Counted from the stretch's first letter, positions 47,137-56,889 are shown. The stretch is DNA of 64,000 bases from an uncultured Prevotella sp. (GCA_937895845.1 CALBLK010000076.1:1-64000); one strand, 5' to 3'. Translations and numbers: made by a program. Notes: generated from the sequence alone by a model not told the origin.

Positions 47137-47556
47137 TCAGCCGATGCACACCGTGCGGCTGCCGTCGCCGTTGGCCCTGATGGTCACGCGCACGGCATCC
47201 CCGGGCAGCAGCTCCTCGATGAGCTCGGGCCATTCGATGAAGCACGTGGCGCCGCCGAAGAAGTAGTCCTCGTAGCCCATGTCGTAGACCTCCTCCAGCT
47301 TCTTGATGCGGTAGAAGTCGAAATGGTAGACCGGCGCGCCCGACTGCGCGCACTGATACTCGTTGACAATGGCAAAGGTGGGCGACGTGATGACATCCTC
47401 CACCCCCATCTCCTCGCACACCGCCTTGATAAAGGTAGTCTTGCCTGCGCCCATGCTGCCGTAGAAGGCGAACACCTTGGCCCCGCCCATGGCTTTGACA
47501 AACTCCCGGGCCGCCTCGCGGATGTTCTCCAGACTGTTGATTCTGATTTCTTGCAT
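47137..47556 (-). CDS. tsaE: tRNA threonylcarbamoyladenosine biosynthesis ATPase TsaE
   Basis: This 139-aa P-loop protein has Walker A GSMGAGKTTF, the TsaE segment SPTFAIVNEYQ and FDFYRIKKLEEV. It is the ATPase partner of TsaB/TsaD in making t6A on ANN-decoding tRNAs. It is the last gene of the minus-strand cluster with porX, porW and others, about 30 nt after porX. Confidence 0.9.
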   Translation of the reverse strand: MQEIRINSLENIREAAREFVKAMGGAKVFAFYGSMGAGKTTFIKAVCEEMGVEDVITSPTFAIVNEYQCAQSGAPVYHFDFYRIKKLEEVYDMGYEDYFFGGATCFIEWPELIEELLPGDAVRVTIRANGDGSRTVCIG

Positions 47557-47586
47557 AGTTGTCTGAATATCTTTAGGTTGACATTT

Positions 47587-49155
47587 TCACCGCTTTTTCC
47601 CTTTCATGCTGATGAACGGGATGATCATCTCCTCCATCGAAATGCCGCCGTGCTGAAACGTGTCCTTGTAGTATGACACATAGTAGTTGTAGTTGTTGGG
47701 ATAGGCGAAGAAGGCGTTGCCCGTGGCAAACACATAGCTTGTGCTCAGGTTGGGCGAGGGCAGCTGTGCCTTGCCCGGGTCCTTGATGACAAACAGATCC
47801 TTGCTGTCGTAGGCCAGGTTCTTGCCCAGCTTGTAGCGCAGGTTGGTGTTGGTGTTGCGGTCGCCGATGATTTTCACCGGCTTGCTGGCGCGTATGGAGC
47901 CGTGGTCGGTCGTGATCATCACCCGGCATCCGGTCTGTGCCAGCTGCCTGAGCAGCTCCGAGATGACCGAATGGCGGAACCAGCTGAGCGTGAGCGAGCG
48001 GTAGGCCGACTCGTTGCTGGCCAGTTCGCGCACCATTTTTGACTCCGTGCGGGCGTGGCTCAGCATGTCAATGAAGTTGAACACCACCACGTTGAGGTCG
48101 TTCTTCTCCATCTGCCTGAGCTGCTGCAGCAGCCGTTCCGCCCTGTTGGAGTCGTTGATTTTGTGATACGAGTAGGTGTCGTGGCGGCGGTAGCGTTCCA
48201 GCTGGGTGCCGACGAGCGGCCCCTCGTTGAGGTTTTTCCCCTCCTCCTCGTCCTCGTCCACCCACAGGCCGGGATACATCTTCGCGATCTTGCTGGGCAT
48301 CAGTCCGCTGAAGATGGCGTTGCGGGCGTACTGCGTGGCGGTGGGCAGGATGCTGAAATACAGGTCTTCGTCGATGTCGAAGCTGTCGCCCAGGTCCCTG
48401 GCTATCATGCGCCACTGGTCGTAGCGGAAGTTGTCAAGCACCAGCAGGAACACGCGCTCGCCAGCGTCGAGCGCGGGGAACACCTTTCGCTTGAACACCT
48501 CGGGGCTCATCATCGGTCTGTCATCCGTCTCGTTTCCGGGCTGCATGGCGCCCGCCCACTGCATATAGTTGTTGCGCACAAACTTGGCGAAGCCGTTGTT
48601 GGCGTCCTCCTTCTGCGCCTGCAGCATCTCCGTCATGTTGCTGTCCGTCCCGCTCAGCTCCAGCTCCCAGTGCACCAGGCGGCGGTACACCTCCGTCCAG
48701 TCGCGCCAGTTGCGGCAGGCGGCTATCTGCATGGCAATCTGCCGGAAGCTCTGCTGGTAGCCCGTCTGAGTCACCTCGGTCACAATCTCCCTGCGGTGTA
48801 TGTTCTTCTTCAGTGTGAGCAGAATCTGGTTCGGGTTCACCGGCTTGATGAGGTAGTCGGCTATCTTCGAGCCGATGGCCTGGTCCATGATGTTCTCCTC
48901 CTCGCTCTTGGTCACCATCACCACCGGCACGGCCGGGGCGATCTCCTTGATGCGCTGGAGCGTCTCCAGCCCGCTCAGTCCGGGCATCATCTCGTCGAGC
49001 AGCACCAGGTCGAAGTTGTGCTGCCTCACCTGCTCGATGGCATCGGTGCCGTTGCTCACGGTCACCACCCCGTAGCCTTTCTTCTCCAGAAACATCAGGT
49101 GGGCCTTGAGCAGTTCTATCTCGTCGTCAGCCCACAGTAACAGTCCGTTGGTCAT
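47587..49155 (-). CDS. porX: T9SS response regulator PorX (receiver-PglZ)
   Basis: In this 522-aa protein, the N-terminal receiver domain has the acidic pair WADDE, phospho-acceptor LLDEMMPG (Asp54) and YLIKPVN (Lys104). A helical middle leads to a C-terminal PglZ/alkaline-phosphatase-fold domain (VFLLVLDNFRYDQW, VVVFNFIDMLSHARTE, MITTDHGSIRASKP). PorX signals with the PorY kinase to control the type IX secretion system. Its start overlaps the porW-like gene by 4 nt, so both are cotranslated. Confidence 0.92.
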   Translation of the reverse strand: MTNGLLLWADDEIELLKAHLMFLEKKGYGVVTVSNGTDAIEQVRQHNFDLVLLDEMMPGLSGLETLQRIKEIAPAVPVVMVTKSEEENIMDQAIGSKIADYLIKPVNPNQILLTLKKNIHRREIVTEVTQTGYQQSFRQIAMQIAACRNWRDWTEVYRRLVHWELELSGTDSNMTEMLQAQKEDANNGFAKFVRNNYMQWAGAMQPGNETDDRPMMSPEVFKRKVFPALDAGERVFLLVLDNFRYDQWRMIARDLGDSFDIDEDLYFSILPTATQYARNAIFSGLMPSKIAKMYPGLWVDEDEEEGKNLNEGPLVGTQLERYRRHDTYSYHKINDSNRAERLLQQLRQMEKNDLNVVVFNFIDMLSHARTESKMVRELASNESAYRSLTLSWFRHSVISELLRQLAQTGCRVMITTDHGSIRASKPVKIIGDRNTNTNLRYKLGKNLAYDSKDLFVIKDPGKAQLPSPNLSTSYVFATGNAFFAYPNNYNYYVSYYKDTFQHGGISMEEMIIPFISMKGKKR

Positions 49156-52100
49156 CTGTAAAAGTCGTCGTCAAAGTCAATATCCGTGTTCTGCGTGCCG
49201 GCGCCGTTGCCCTCTTCGGGCCGGTCGCCGCCGTCGCTGTCTTCGCTTCCCGTGCTGCCGTCTCCGCTGTCACCAGCCTCCTCGCCTGTCACGATGTCCG
49301 CCGGCTTCGGGTTGTTGAGCAGCTTCTCGCTGCTGATGTGCAGCGGTGCGAGCGACTTCTCGAAGAATCTCTCGTAGTCCGCATAGCTGTATTTCGTGCC
49401 CAGCAGCTTCAGGTTGTCCTCGCTGATGATGATGCGGCGGCATCCGGCCAGCCATCCGGCCATGCCCTTGTGGGCATAGAGCTGGCGCGCATACTGCAGG
49501 GCCTCGTCATAGTTCAGAAATCCGCTCACCATCATGCGTCCGATGCCGTTGTCCTCGCCGGTGGCGATGTCGAAGTTGCGCACCATGAAGTTGGTGAAGT
49601 TGTAGCGGGCCATCTCGTAGAGCAGCTGGTTCACGTTGACCGAGTCGGGCCTGTAAGCCAGTATGAAGACAAATCCCGTGTTGCGCTCCCGGCTCAGCGT
49701 GTCGGTGGCGGCGGAGTCGGAGGCTTCAGTGCCGGCCGCGCGCCTTGACCACACGTCGCCGATGTCGAACCGTCCGCCGTGGAGCGTGCGGCCCTGCTGC
49801 ACGCCCTTGACAATCATGCCCGCCATGGTGGCCACCTCGCTCTCCGGGTATTTCTCCACCACTTCCTTCATGTTGGCCACGCAACCCCTGGCGTCGCCCT
49901 CGCCGAGCAGTCCCAGTCCGTCGATGAACACGAACTTGGCCCGGTTGGCCCCCAGGGGGAAGCGGTCGGCCGACACCCTTGCGTTGCCTTTGACCTCCTG
50001 CATCCTGCCCGCCTTGAACGCCTCGTAGGTGGCCGCATAGAGCGAGTCCTCTATGTGCTCGCCAAACCTTGCGTTCTCCTCAAAGTAGGGGTCGCTCAGC
50101 AGTGCGGTCCACTTGCTCTCCGGGTACAGTCCCTTCAGCTTGGACAGGCATTCGGCGGCCTTTCCGGTGAGTCCCTCCCTCGAGTAGAGCAGGTACAGGT
50201 GATACCACGCCTCGTCGTTCTTCGCGTAGTCGGCATATTGCGTGGTGAGCCTGGTGAGTGCCTTCTCGCCCAGCGGCAGGTTGCCCAGCTTGTCCTTGAA
50301 GATGACGCCCGAGTAGAACAGTCCGTCCTTGATGGCGTTGTCGCTCTCGGCCTTCTGCTCCTCGGTAAACGGGATTTGCGCCAGGTAGTACTCGCGCCTG
50401 TGCGGGTCGCTTGCCGCCGAGTCGGGCGCAGCCCCCTCGGCTTTCACACTGTCGTTGCCGGCAGTCCGGGCGTTGGCGTCGCCGTTTCCGGCCACCGCTG
50501 CAGAGTCGGCGGCCTCGCCCTCCTGGCCTGTGTGGTGTGTGGACACCACGGTGCGGTTCGCGCGCTGCCAGTCGTCAACGTTCTCGCGCTTGCCCCATTG
50601 CTGCTGGAATGTCGCCTTGCCCTGGTTCACTGCCATCTGGTTGTAGAAGTACCACGTGGTCTCCCGGGCGTTCTGCCGGGTGGCCTGCCGGTTGGTGTTC
50701 TGGATGTTTCGGTTGCCCATGGCCCCCTGTTGCTGCTGCACCTTCTCCGCCTCCGCCTCCTGTGCGGCGCGTCTCTCCTCTTTCTCCTTTTCTTTCAGCG
50801 CCTCTATCACGCGGTCGATGGCCTTGTTGCGCTCCTCCTCCGGCATGGCCGCCAGTGCCTGCAGCGAGTCTTGCAGGTGCACCGCGTCGGTGTAGGGCAC
50901 CAGCTCGTCGAGCACCTTCGACCGCTCAGACAGCTGCGCATAGTCGGGCCGCTCCTTGTCCAGCAGCCCGATGGCCTCGCCGTAGCACCGCCGGGCGTCG
51001 CTGTAACGCTCGCGCTCCCAGTAGATGTCGCCCAGGCGGAGCAGCAGCACCCCCTTCTCTATGCCCGAGCGCGTGGCCTTCTTGCAGCCCTGCTCGTAGG
51101 CGGCGATGGCGCGCGCCGTGTCTTTCTGTGCCATGTAGATGTTGCCGATGGCATAGTACACCTGGTCAAGGTATTCCTTGTTGTTGTCCGATGCGGCCAT
51201 GCGCTTCAGCCGTCTCACCATCTGTTTCGACCGCCCCTGCGCCATCACCTCCGTCTGTGCGATGCGCGCGTTGAACTCCAGCTGGTAGGGCGGGCTCAGC
51301 CTCACCACCCGCCTGAACGCGCGGTAGGCCTCGTCGCGGTGCCCGAGCCGGGCCTGGAGCTGCCCCATCAGGTACCATTCGCGCGCCTTCTGTTTCCTGC
51401 GGCGCTCGTGCCTGATGACTTTCCGCAGGTAGGGGATGGCCTCCGCGTAGTGTCCTGAGTGCACATGGTAGTCGGCCATGGCGTAGTCCCAGTCGGCCCG
51501 GGCGCGGTAGTGCATGGTGTCGCGCCTCATTTTCGTGATGACATCCTCCGCGTCGTAGAGCCATCCCAGCTCCACATAGCTCTTGGCGAGCCATGCCCTG
51601 GCAATGCCGTTGATGGCCGGCTGCGTGGCGTAGAGGCGCGCCATGTAGGAGAAGGTGGCCGCCGCCTCGTCGAACCGCCCCGTCTGAAACTGCGACTTGC
51701 CCATCAGCAGCCACGCCTTCCACAGGAAGGGGTTGTACTCGCGCCGCCCCAGCCACTCGATGTCCTTGGCCGTCTTGCGCCGGCTCTTGTCCCACACGGG
51801 CCGGCGCTTGATGCTGTGCAGCTTGATGGCCTTCTCCGACTTTTCGATGGCGCGGTCAAAGTTGGCGCGGCCTATGCTCACGCTGTTCTTGTTGCCCACC
51901 GTGTAGAGGGGGATGATGTCGGTGAAGTTGTCCTGGTTGGCGTTCTCCTTCTCAATGGAGCCGTCGATGAACGCCTGGCTCCCGTTGTAGTAGGTGTTGT
52001 AGCGCGCGTTGAAGGCGTGCCACCACCGCGTGCGGCCGGTGTTGTTCTTGGTCGAACAGCCTGTGGCCGCCGCCAGCACCACGGCCGCTGCACACACCGC

Positions 52101-52172
52101 CACTGCCAGCCTCCTGCCGGGGGCCGGCCACTGCCAGTGCGGGCGGCAAGGCCGCTTTTTCATCGTTTCCAT
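49152..52172 (-). CDS. porW: TPR lipoprotein of the type IX secretion system (PorW/SprE-like)
   Basis: This 1006-aa protein has a signal peptide with lipobox (AAVVLAAATGC) near the start and the signature WWHAFNARYNTYYNGSQAFI of PorW/SprE proteins. Tetratricopeptide-type repeats follow (for example YRFRRVVRLSPPYQLEFNAR-like unit, IYMAQKDTARAIAAYEQGC), with a charged linker (about 500-560) and an acidic, Gly-rich C-terminal tail. These outer-envelope proteins link to T9SS function. It is encoded together with porX, which supports a shared T9SS role. Confidence 0.85.
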   Translation of the reverse strand: METMKKRPCRPHWQWPAPGRRLAVAVCAAAVVLAAATGCSTKNNTGRTRWWHAFNARYNTYYNGSQAFIDGSIEKENANQDNFTDIIPLYTVGNKNSVSIGRANFDRAIEKSEKAIKLHSIKRRPVWDKSRRKTAKDIEWLGRREYNPFLWKAWLLMGKSQFQTGRFDEAAATFSYMARLYATQPAINGIARAWLAKSYVELGWLYDAEDVITKMRRDTMHYRARADWDYAMADYHVHSGHYAEAIPYLRKVIRHERRRKQKAREWYLMGQLQARLGHRDEAYRAFRRVVRLSPPYQLEFNARIAQTEVMAQGRSKQMVRRLKRMAASDNNKEYLDQVYYAIGNIYMAQKDTARAIAAYEQGCKKATRSGIEKGVLLLRLGDIYWERERYSDARRCYGEAIGLLDKERPDYAQLSERSKVLDELVPYTDAVHLQDSLQALAAMPEEERNKAIDRVIEALKEKEKEERRAAQEAEAEKVQQQQGAMGNRNIQNTNRQATRQNARETTWYFYNQMAVNQGKATFQQQWGKRENVDDWQRANRTVVSTHHTGQEGEAADSAAVAGNGDANARTAGNDSVKAEGAAPDSAASDPHRREYYLAQIPFTEEQKAESDNAIKDGLFYSGVIFKDKLGNLPLGEKALTRLTTQYADYAKNDEAWYHLYLLYSREGLTGKAAECLSKLKGLYPESKWTALLSDPYFEENARFGEHIEDSLYAATYEAFKAGRMQEVKGNARVSADRFPLGANRAKFVFIDGLGLLGEGDARGCVANMKEVVEKYPESEVATMAGMIVKGVQQGRTLHGGRFDIGDVWSRRAAGTEASDSAATDTLSRERNTGFVFILAYRPDSVNVNQLLYEMARYNFTNFMVRNFDIATGEDNGIGRMMVSGFLNYDEALQYARQLYAHKGMAGWLAGCRRIIISEDNLKLLGTKYSYADYERFFEKSLAPLHISSEKLLNNPKPADIVTGEEAGDSGDGSTGSEDSDGGDRPEEGNGAGTQNTDIDFDDDFYR

Positions 52173-52984
52173 TACTTCTTAAACTCCTTGCAAAGCCCTT
52201 TTATTGTCTTGAGCGCCACATAAATCACGATGGACACAAGGATGATGGCCGCTCCCGAGGGCACGTTGAGCCAGTAGGACACGGCCAGGCCCGCCACGCA
52301 GCCGGCGCAGCCCAGAGCGACGCTCAGCGTCACCATGGGCCTGAAGCGGTGGGTGAACAGCGAGGCCGTGGTCTGCGGTACGGTGAGCAGGCTGAGGGCC
52401 AGCACAATGCCCACGATGCGGAGCGTGGCCACGATGGTGAGCGCGATGACCACCATCATCAGATATTCAATGGCCGTGACCGGCAGCCCCTGCGACCGGG
52501 CGAACACGGGGTCGAAAGCCACGCTGACGATGACCGGCCCCAGCAGGGCGAAGAGCGCCGTCACCACCGCGGCCATCACGCCGAGCAGCCACAGGTCGCC
52601 CGGGCCGATGGTGAGGATGCTGCCGAAGAGATAGGTGCCGAGGTCGGACATGAAGCCGGGGGTCAGAAAGCAGCAGATGATGCCCACGCTCATGCCGAAG
52701 GTCCAGAACAGGGCGATGGCCGAGTCCTCGCGCACCCTGCCGCGCTGTGACATCCACTGCACGCCGCAGGCACTGGCCACGGCAAAGAGCATGGCCGACA
52801 CCAGGGGGCTGGCTCCGAAGAACACGCCCAGGCCGATGCCGCCGAGCGAGGCGTGGGTCAGTCCGCCGCTGATAAACACCAGGCGGCGGCTCACAATGTA
52901 AGTGCCCACAAAGCCGCAGAGCACGCTGGCCAGCACGCTGCCCAGCAGCGCGTTTTGAAAAAAGCTGTAACTCAGTATGTCCAT
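52172..52984 (-). CDS. Metal (zinc/manganese/iron) ABC transporter permease
   Basis: This 270-aa protein has about eight hydrophobic segments (ALLGSVLASVLCGFVGTYIV, GGLTHASLGGIGLGVFFGAS) typical of the ZnuB/TroC class of inner-membrane permeases. The His-containing GGLTHASLGG motif is characteristic. Genes for its ATPase and binding protein are not adjacent. It shares 1 nt with the PorW-like gene. The metal is not determined. Confidence 0.85.
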   Translation of the reverse strand: MDILSYSFFQNALLGSVLASVLCGFVGTYIVSRRLVFISGGLTHASLGGIGLGVFFGASPLVSAMLFAVASACGVQWMSQRGRVREDSAIALFWTFGMSVGIICCFLTPGFMSDLGTYLFGSILTIGPGDLWLLGVMAAVVTALFALLGPVIVSVAFDPVFARSQGLPVTAIEYLMMVVIALTIVATLRIVGIVLALSLLTVPQTTASLFTHRFRPMVTLSVALGCAGCVAGLAVSYWLNVPSGAAIILVSIVIYVALKTIKGLCKEFKK

Positions 52985-52993
52985 CTCCGCTCC

Positions 52994-53404
52994 CTATCCG
53001 TTTGTCTCGGGGCGCTTGGCCGCGCCCTCCTCCCTGAGCATCATCACCTCGTCCTTCACCTGGTCGGGCAGCTCGACGCCGCGCAGGGTCAGACTGCGGC
53101 ACCATGCCGCCACCTCGCCGGGCCGCATGGTGTAGAGCACCTCGCGGAACTGCTCGGCCTCCTCGTCGGTGTAGCTGTCGGAGGGGCGGCCCTTGAAGGC
53201 GTCCAGCTCCTCGTCGTCAAAATACTTGGCGCCGTTCACGGCCGCTTCCATCATGCACTCCTGCTCGCACTTGCCGCTGTCGCCGTCGCAGGTGGCGCAG
53301 CCCTTGGACTGCCTGACAGGCTTCTCCGCCTCGTGCCCGGCCAGCTTTGCGCCGGCGGCGGTCATCACGCCGAGCAGGGCGATGGCCAACACTAACCACA
53401 GCAT
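52994..53404 (-). CDS. Membrane-anchored Cys-rich small protein
   Basis: This 136-aa protein has an N-terminal hydrophobic segment (MLWLVLAIALLGVMTAAGAK), a Cys cluster (CATCDGDSGKCEQECM) and a helical C-terminal domain (DDEELDAFKGRPSDSYTDEE). It lies between aroA and the ABC permease genes in the same orientation. The family is seen near aroA in related bacteria, but its function is not known. The cysteines could bind a metal. Confidence 0.75.
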   Translation of the reverse strand: MLWLVLAIALLGVMTAAGAKLAGHEAEKPVRQSKGCATCDGDSGKCEQECMMEAAVNGAKYFDDEELDAFKGRPSDSYTDEEAEQFREVLYTMRPGEVAAWCRSLTLRGVELPDQVKDEVMMLREEGAAKRPETNG

Positions 53405-53405
53405 T

Positions 53406-54656
53406 TCACACCTCCCTCACTTTGAACACCTCGTCCCAGAAGTGCGGATACGACTTGGTGACCACCATCGGCCGGTTGATGACCAGTCCGGGGTGGAGCG
53501 CCGCCGCCGGGGCGAAGGCCATGGCCATGCGGTGGTCCTCGTAGGTGTCGATGACCGGCGGCGCTGCTGCGCTGCACCGCTCGCCGTGCCACAGCAGCTC
53601 GCTGCCGCCGGCGTCGCTTGCCACACAGCCCAGCTTGCGCAGCTCGCGCTTGAGCGCCTCGATGCGGTCGGTCTCCTTTATCCTCAGCGACTGCAGGCCG
53701 GTGAAGTGAAAATGCACGCCCAGCAGGGCGCAGGTGACTGCCACCGTCTGGGCCAGGTCGGGGCAGGCCACGAAGTCAAGGCTTAGCTGTGCCACGGGCG
53801 CGCCCTGCTTGAACAGGCGCACGGTGGGGGTGCCGGCGGGGCCGACGGCAGTGAACTGCGCGCCCACGCCGAGCTTTCTGAAAATGTCGGCCACCGCCGC
53901 GTCGCCCTGACCGCTCTGCTCGGCCAGCCCGGTCAGGGTGACCTCGGCCAGCGGGTCGGCGCTCACGGCCACCATCTCAAACCAGTAGGAGGCCGCGCTC
54001 CAGTCGCTCTCCACGCGGTAGGGGCGCGCCTCGTAGGGCTTGCCCTCCACGCGGAGCGTGTCGGCCGAGGCCCATCCGGCCTCCGCACCGAACGCCCTCA
54101 TCATGCCCAGGGTCAGGTCGATGTAGGGGCGCGACACGATGTCGCCCGTGAGGTGCAGCGTCAGTCCGCCGCCGAAGGTGGGGGCCACCATCAGCAGGGC
54201 CGAGATGTACTGCGAACTCACGCTGCCCGGTATGTCCACCGTGCCGCCGCTGAGCCGCCTGCCCCTGATGTGCAGGGGCGGAAAGCCCTCCTCGCCGGCG
54301 TAGTCAGCCTCGGCCCCGAGGGCGCGCAGCGCATCCACCAGCACCCCTATGGGGCGGTGGCGCATGCGCTCGGTGCCCGTGATGGTGTGCTCGCCCGGGG
54401 TCACTGCGAGCAGTGCCGTGAGAAAGCGCATGGCTGTTCCGGCCGCTCCGATGTCGATGGTGGAGGGCATGCCGTCCAGGGCCTTGACCATGACTGCTGT
54501 GTCATCGCAGTCCGACAGGTTGTCCACGGTCTTTCCGCCGGCCAGGGCGCTGATCACGAGCGCGCGGTTGCTGATGCTCTTCGAGGCTGGCAGGCTCACT
54601 GTTGCCTTCAGCCGCCGCGGAACAGAGATGCTGTATGCTTGGGTCTTTTCAGTCAT
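53406..54656 (-). CDS. aroA: 3-phosphoshikimate 1-carboxyvinyltransferase (EPSP synthase)
   Basis: This is 416 aa from ATG 54656 (MTEKTQAYSISVPRRLKATV). It has the EPSP synthase signatures LPASKSISNRALVISALA, GAAGTAMRFLTALLAV and the C-terminal KETDRIEALKRELRKLG. It makes EPSP in the shikimate pathway to aromatic amino acids. It is the first gene of the minus-strand cluster; the region upstream of it is long and non-coding. Confidence 0.95.
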   Translation of the reverse strand: MTEKTQAYSISVPRRLKATVSLPASKSISNRALVISALAGGKTVDNLSDCDDTAVMVKALDGMPSTIDIGAAGTAMRFLTALLAVTPGEHTITGTERMRHRPIGVLVDALRALGAEADYAGEEGFPPLHIRGRRLSGGTVDIPGSVSSQYISALLMVAPTFGGGLTLHLTGDIVSRPYIDLTLGMMRAFGAEAGWASADTLRVEGKPYEARPYRVESDWSAASYWFEMVAVSADPLAEVTLTGLAEQSGQGDAAVADIFRKLGVGAQFTAVGPAGTPTVRLFKQGAPVAQLSLDFVACPDLAQTVAVTCALLGVHFHFTGLQSLRIKETDRIEALKRELRKLGCVASDAGGSELLWHGERCSAAAPPVIDTYEDHRMAMAFAPAAALHPGLVINRPMVVTKSYPHFWDEVFKVREV

Positions 54657-55389
54657 ATCAATATTTAATATTGTGAGAAACCACTGCAAAGTTAATGGTT
54701 TTGGGTGAGAGAACAGCTGCTATCCGCCAAAAAGCATCAGCAAATGATGGCTGCTGTTGCTGTTTCCGGCGTGAATGACTGTGGTGGCCAGGCGATATTT
54801 TCCGTGTATGTGTTTAGTTATATTAACAGTATGCCAGACCTGTATTAACAGTTTGAAACTTGCTCGTTTAGAGATGAAAAACCGCTTGAAAAGCCGTATG
54901 TCTTGTTTTTGCGTAGGGTTTTTGGCGTGCAAAATAGCTGATTAGCGGCTTCTTTAGCCTCAGATGCACGGTTTGAGCGTGCCATTTCGTGCGTTTTGCA
55001 GTGAGAAACCAGCCGTTTTAGCCACCAATCCGGCCGTTATTGTGGGGCGAAATGGCCATTTTTAACAGTGTTAATTCCTTTAAATGTGGTGCAATGATGT
55101 GTAATTGGCATATAATCAGCGTGTTACCTGTTTCGTTGAATTTTTCCGATTTTTCAGTCAGATACTTGTGCTCATCTGTAAAATCGCAGAATTTCAATGG
55201 TTATCGGCTGTCGTTTTAACAATTTAATGCCGCTTTTCCGTTTATGAATGTTAAATCTGTCGATGCCTGTAACTGAATTCCTTTCATCATCGGCGGTTGT
55301 CCTTTGGATGCCAGCGAGTGGCCTCTGCCATCGGTTCGCTTGGCATCTCGCGCTAATTTTCGTCATAAATCAAAAAATAGTGTGGAAAA
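54657..55389. other. Long intergenic region, no gene seen
   Basis: About 730 bp upstream of aroA and before the tRNA-Pro promoter. Short frames of 60-70 codons exist but have no recognisable composition or ribosome-binding site. It is AT-richer than the neighbouring genes. No clear structured RNA or riboswitch was recognised. Confidence 0.5.
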
Positions 55390-55421
55390 TTTGGAACGTT
55401 CAGAAGAAATGCGTAATTTTG
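55390..55421 (+). promoter_or_regulatory. Promoter of tRNA-Pro
   Basis: TTTG (55390-55393), 20-nt spacer, TAATTTTG (55414-55421), matching the Bacteroidota consensus. The tRNA starts 28 nt downstream. Confidence 0.8.
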
Positions 55422-55448
55422 CATCCGCAAAGCTGAAAGCGGCGCAAT

Positions 55449-55522
55449 CGGGATGTAGCGCAGTTGGTTAGCGCACGCGTCTGGGGGGCGTGAGGTCGCT
55501 GGTTCGAGTCCAGTCATCCCGA
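55449..55522 (+). tRNA. tRNA-Pro (anticodon GGG)
   Basis: This is a 74-nt cloverleaf with acceptor CGGGATG/CATCCCG, D-stem GCGC/GCGC, anticodon stem CGCGT/GCGTG with loop CTGGGGG (anticodon GGG), and T-stem CTGG/CCAG. CCA is not encoded. It is followed by a terminator. Confidence 0.95.
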
Positions 55523-55525
55523 CAG

Positions 55526-55553
55526 AAAAGGTTGGTCATTCCAACCTTTTTTT
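55526..55553 (+). terminator. Terminator after tRNA-Pro
   Basis: The hairpin AAAGGTTGG / CCAACCTTT has loop TCATT and is followed by a T-run (TTTTTTT). Confidence 0.85.
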
Positions 55554-55601
55554 GTGTCTGCCATTAACGAGTACAAACGACTGCAAATAAAGCACAACGC
55601 A

Positions 55602-55633
55602 TTTGCGAGGGTGGATTATTATTGCTATCTTTG
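55602..55633 (+). promoter_or_regulatory. Promoter of the ExbB/ExbD operon
   Basis: TTTG (55602-55605), 20-nt spacer, TATCTTTG (55626-55633). The ATG of the first gene is at 55668. Confidence 0.8.
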
Positions 55634-55667
55634 CCCCCCGACTAAAGATAGAAAAGGCGTATTCGTT

Positions 55668-56513
55668 ATGAAACAAAAAATCATGTTGCTGCTCCTTGCC
55701 GGTTGGCTCGCCGCCACGCTGGCAGTGTGGGGGCAGGCCGCTTCGCCGGCACCCAAGGCTGCTGCTCCCGCCGACACTTCGGCAGCAGCAACGGCTGGGC
55801 CCGACTCGCTGCCCCTCGCTGACGAGGCCGACACCGACCTGCTGGCCGGCCTTGAGGACGAAGAGCCCGCCGGGAGCTTCCACCAAGTGCTGAAGGAAAA
55901 GTTTATCGAGGGCAACGCAGGGTTCATGTCGCTCGTGGCCATGGCGCTCATCGTTGGCCTGGGGTTCTGCATCGAGCGCATCGTCTACCTGTCGCTCTCC
56001 GAAATCAATGCCAAGAAACTGCTGGGCGAGGTAGATGCCAGGCTGGCGGCCGACGACGTGGAGGGGGCCAAGGCGCTCTGCCGTGACACCCGGGGTCCGG
56101 TGGCCTCCATCTGCTACCAGGGGCTGCTACGCATCCACGAGCGGCTTGACAGCATTGAGCGCAGCATCGCCTCGTATGGCTCTGTCCAGGCGGCCAACCT
56201 CAACAGGGGGTGCTCGTGGATTACGCTCTGCATCACCATCGCACCGTCGCTCGGCTTCCTGGGCACCGTCATCGGCATGGTGATGGCCTTTGACGACATC
56301 CGCATGGCCGGCGACATCAACGCCTCGATTGTGGCCGCAGGCATGAAAGTGGCCCTTATCACCACCATCTTCGGCATCATTGTGGCCCTGATACTGCAAC
56401 TCTTCTACAACTTTATCCTCTCGAAGATTGACCACCTCACCTCGCAGATGGAGGAGTCGGCCATCACTTTGCTTGACTCGCTGACCAACTATAAGGAGCG
56501 TCACAATGGCTGA
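55668..56513 (+). CDS. exbB: ExbB/TolQ-type proton channel protein
   Basis: This is 281 aa from ATG 55668, after the promoter. It has a signal peptide (MLLLLAGWLAATLAVWGQAA), a Pro/Ala-rich region, then the MotA/TolQ/ExbB core. The core shows a first TM (LVAMALIVGLGFCIERIVYL) and the C-terminal pair TLCITIAPSLGFLGTVIGMV and LITTIFGIIVALILQLFYNF. The signal peptide and long periplasmic part are typical of Bacteroidota ExbB. It uses the proton gradient to energise outer-membrane transport. It overlaps the next gene by 8 nt. Confidence 0.85.
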   Translation: MKQKIMLLLLAGWLAATLAVWGQAASPAPKAAAPADTSAAATAGPDSLPLADEADTDLLAGLEDEEPAGSFHQVLKEKFIEGNAGFMSLVAMALIVGLGFCIERIVYLSLSEINAKKLLGEVDARLAADDVEGAKALCRDTRGPVASICYQGLLRIHERLDSIERSIASYGSVQAANLNRGCSWITLCITIAPSLGFLGTVIGMVMAFDDIRMAGDINASIVAAGMKVALITTIFGIIVALILQLFYNFILSKIDHLTSQMEESAITLLDSLTNYKERHNG

Positions 56514-56889
56514 CTTCCCGGTAGACATCCTGCTCTGGGTGATGTACCTCGCGCTGCTCGCCGCCATTGTGGTGGCGGTGGCCAGTGTGGTGCGCAGCCT
56601 CCGTACAGGCGGAGGCGGCCCGGTGGCCGCTAATGGTGTGCCTGCCGGGCGCGTGGCCTGGACGGTAGCCGGACTGTGGGCGCTCACCATCGCGCTCACA
56701 CTCGCCCTGGGTTCCGACAAGCCCTTGCAGGTCAACGGTGCAACTTACACTGAGGCAGTCTGGCTCCGCCTCACGGACATGTTTATCAACACGGCTATCG
56801 TACTTGCCGTTGTGGCTGTGGCGGCTGCTGTCTTCACCGCCACCGGGCTCAACCGCAGGTGGAATGGCCGCAAAAGGCGGACTGCATGA
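56506..56889 (+). CDS. Small three-TM protein of the ExbB/ExbD operon
   Basis: This 127-aa protein has three hydrophobic segments (LLWVMYLALLAAIVVAVASV; VAWTVAGLWALTIALTLAL; NTAIVLAVVAVAAAVF), overlapping exbB and the first exbD-like gene. Bacteroidota energy-transduction operons often carry such a small extra membrane gene; its exact role is unknown. It probably joins the ExbB-ExbD complex. Confidence 0.7.
   Translation: MADFPVDILLWVMYLALLAAIVVAVASVVRSLRTGGGGPVAANGVPAGRVAWTVAGLWALTIALTLALGSDKPLQVNGATYTEAVWLRLTDMFINTAIVLAVVAVAAAVFTATGLNRRWNGRKRRTA

Noticed and set aside
48055..49140. Long plus-strand frame antisense to porX
   Set aside because: High-G+C shadow frame; the minus strand encodes clear receiver and PglZ motifs.
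49779..51458. 559-codon plus-strand frame antisense to porW
   Set aside because: Composition is that of a G+C-rich shadow frame without recognisable domains; the minus strand has the TPR lipoprotein.
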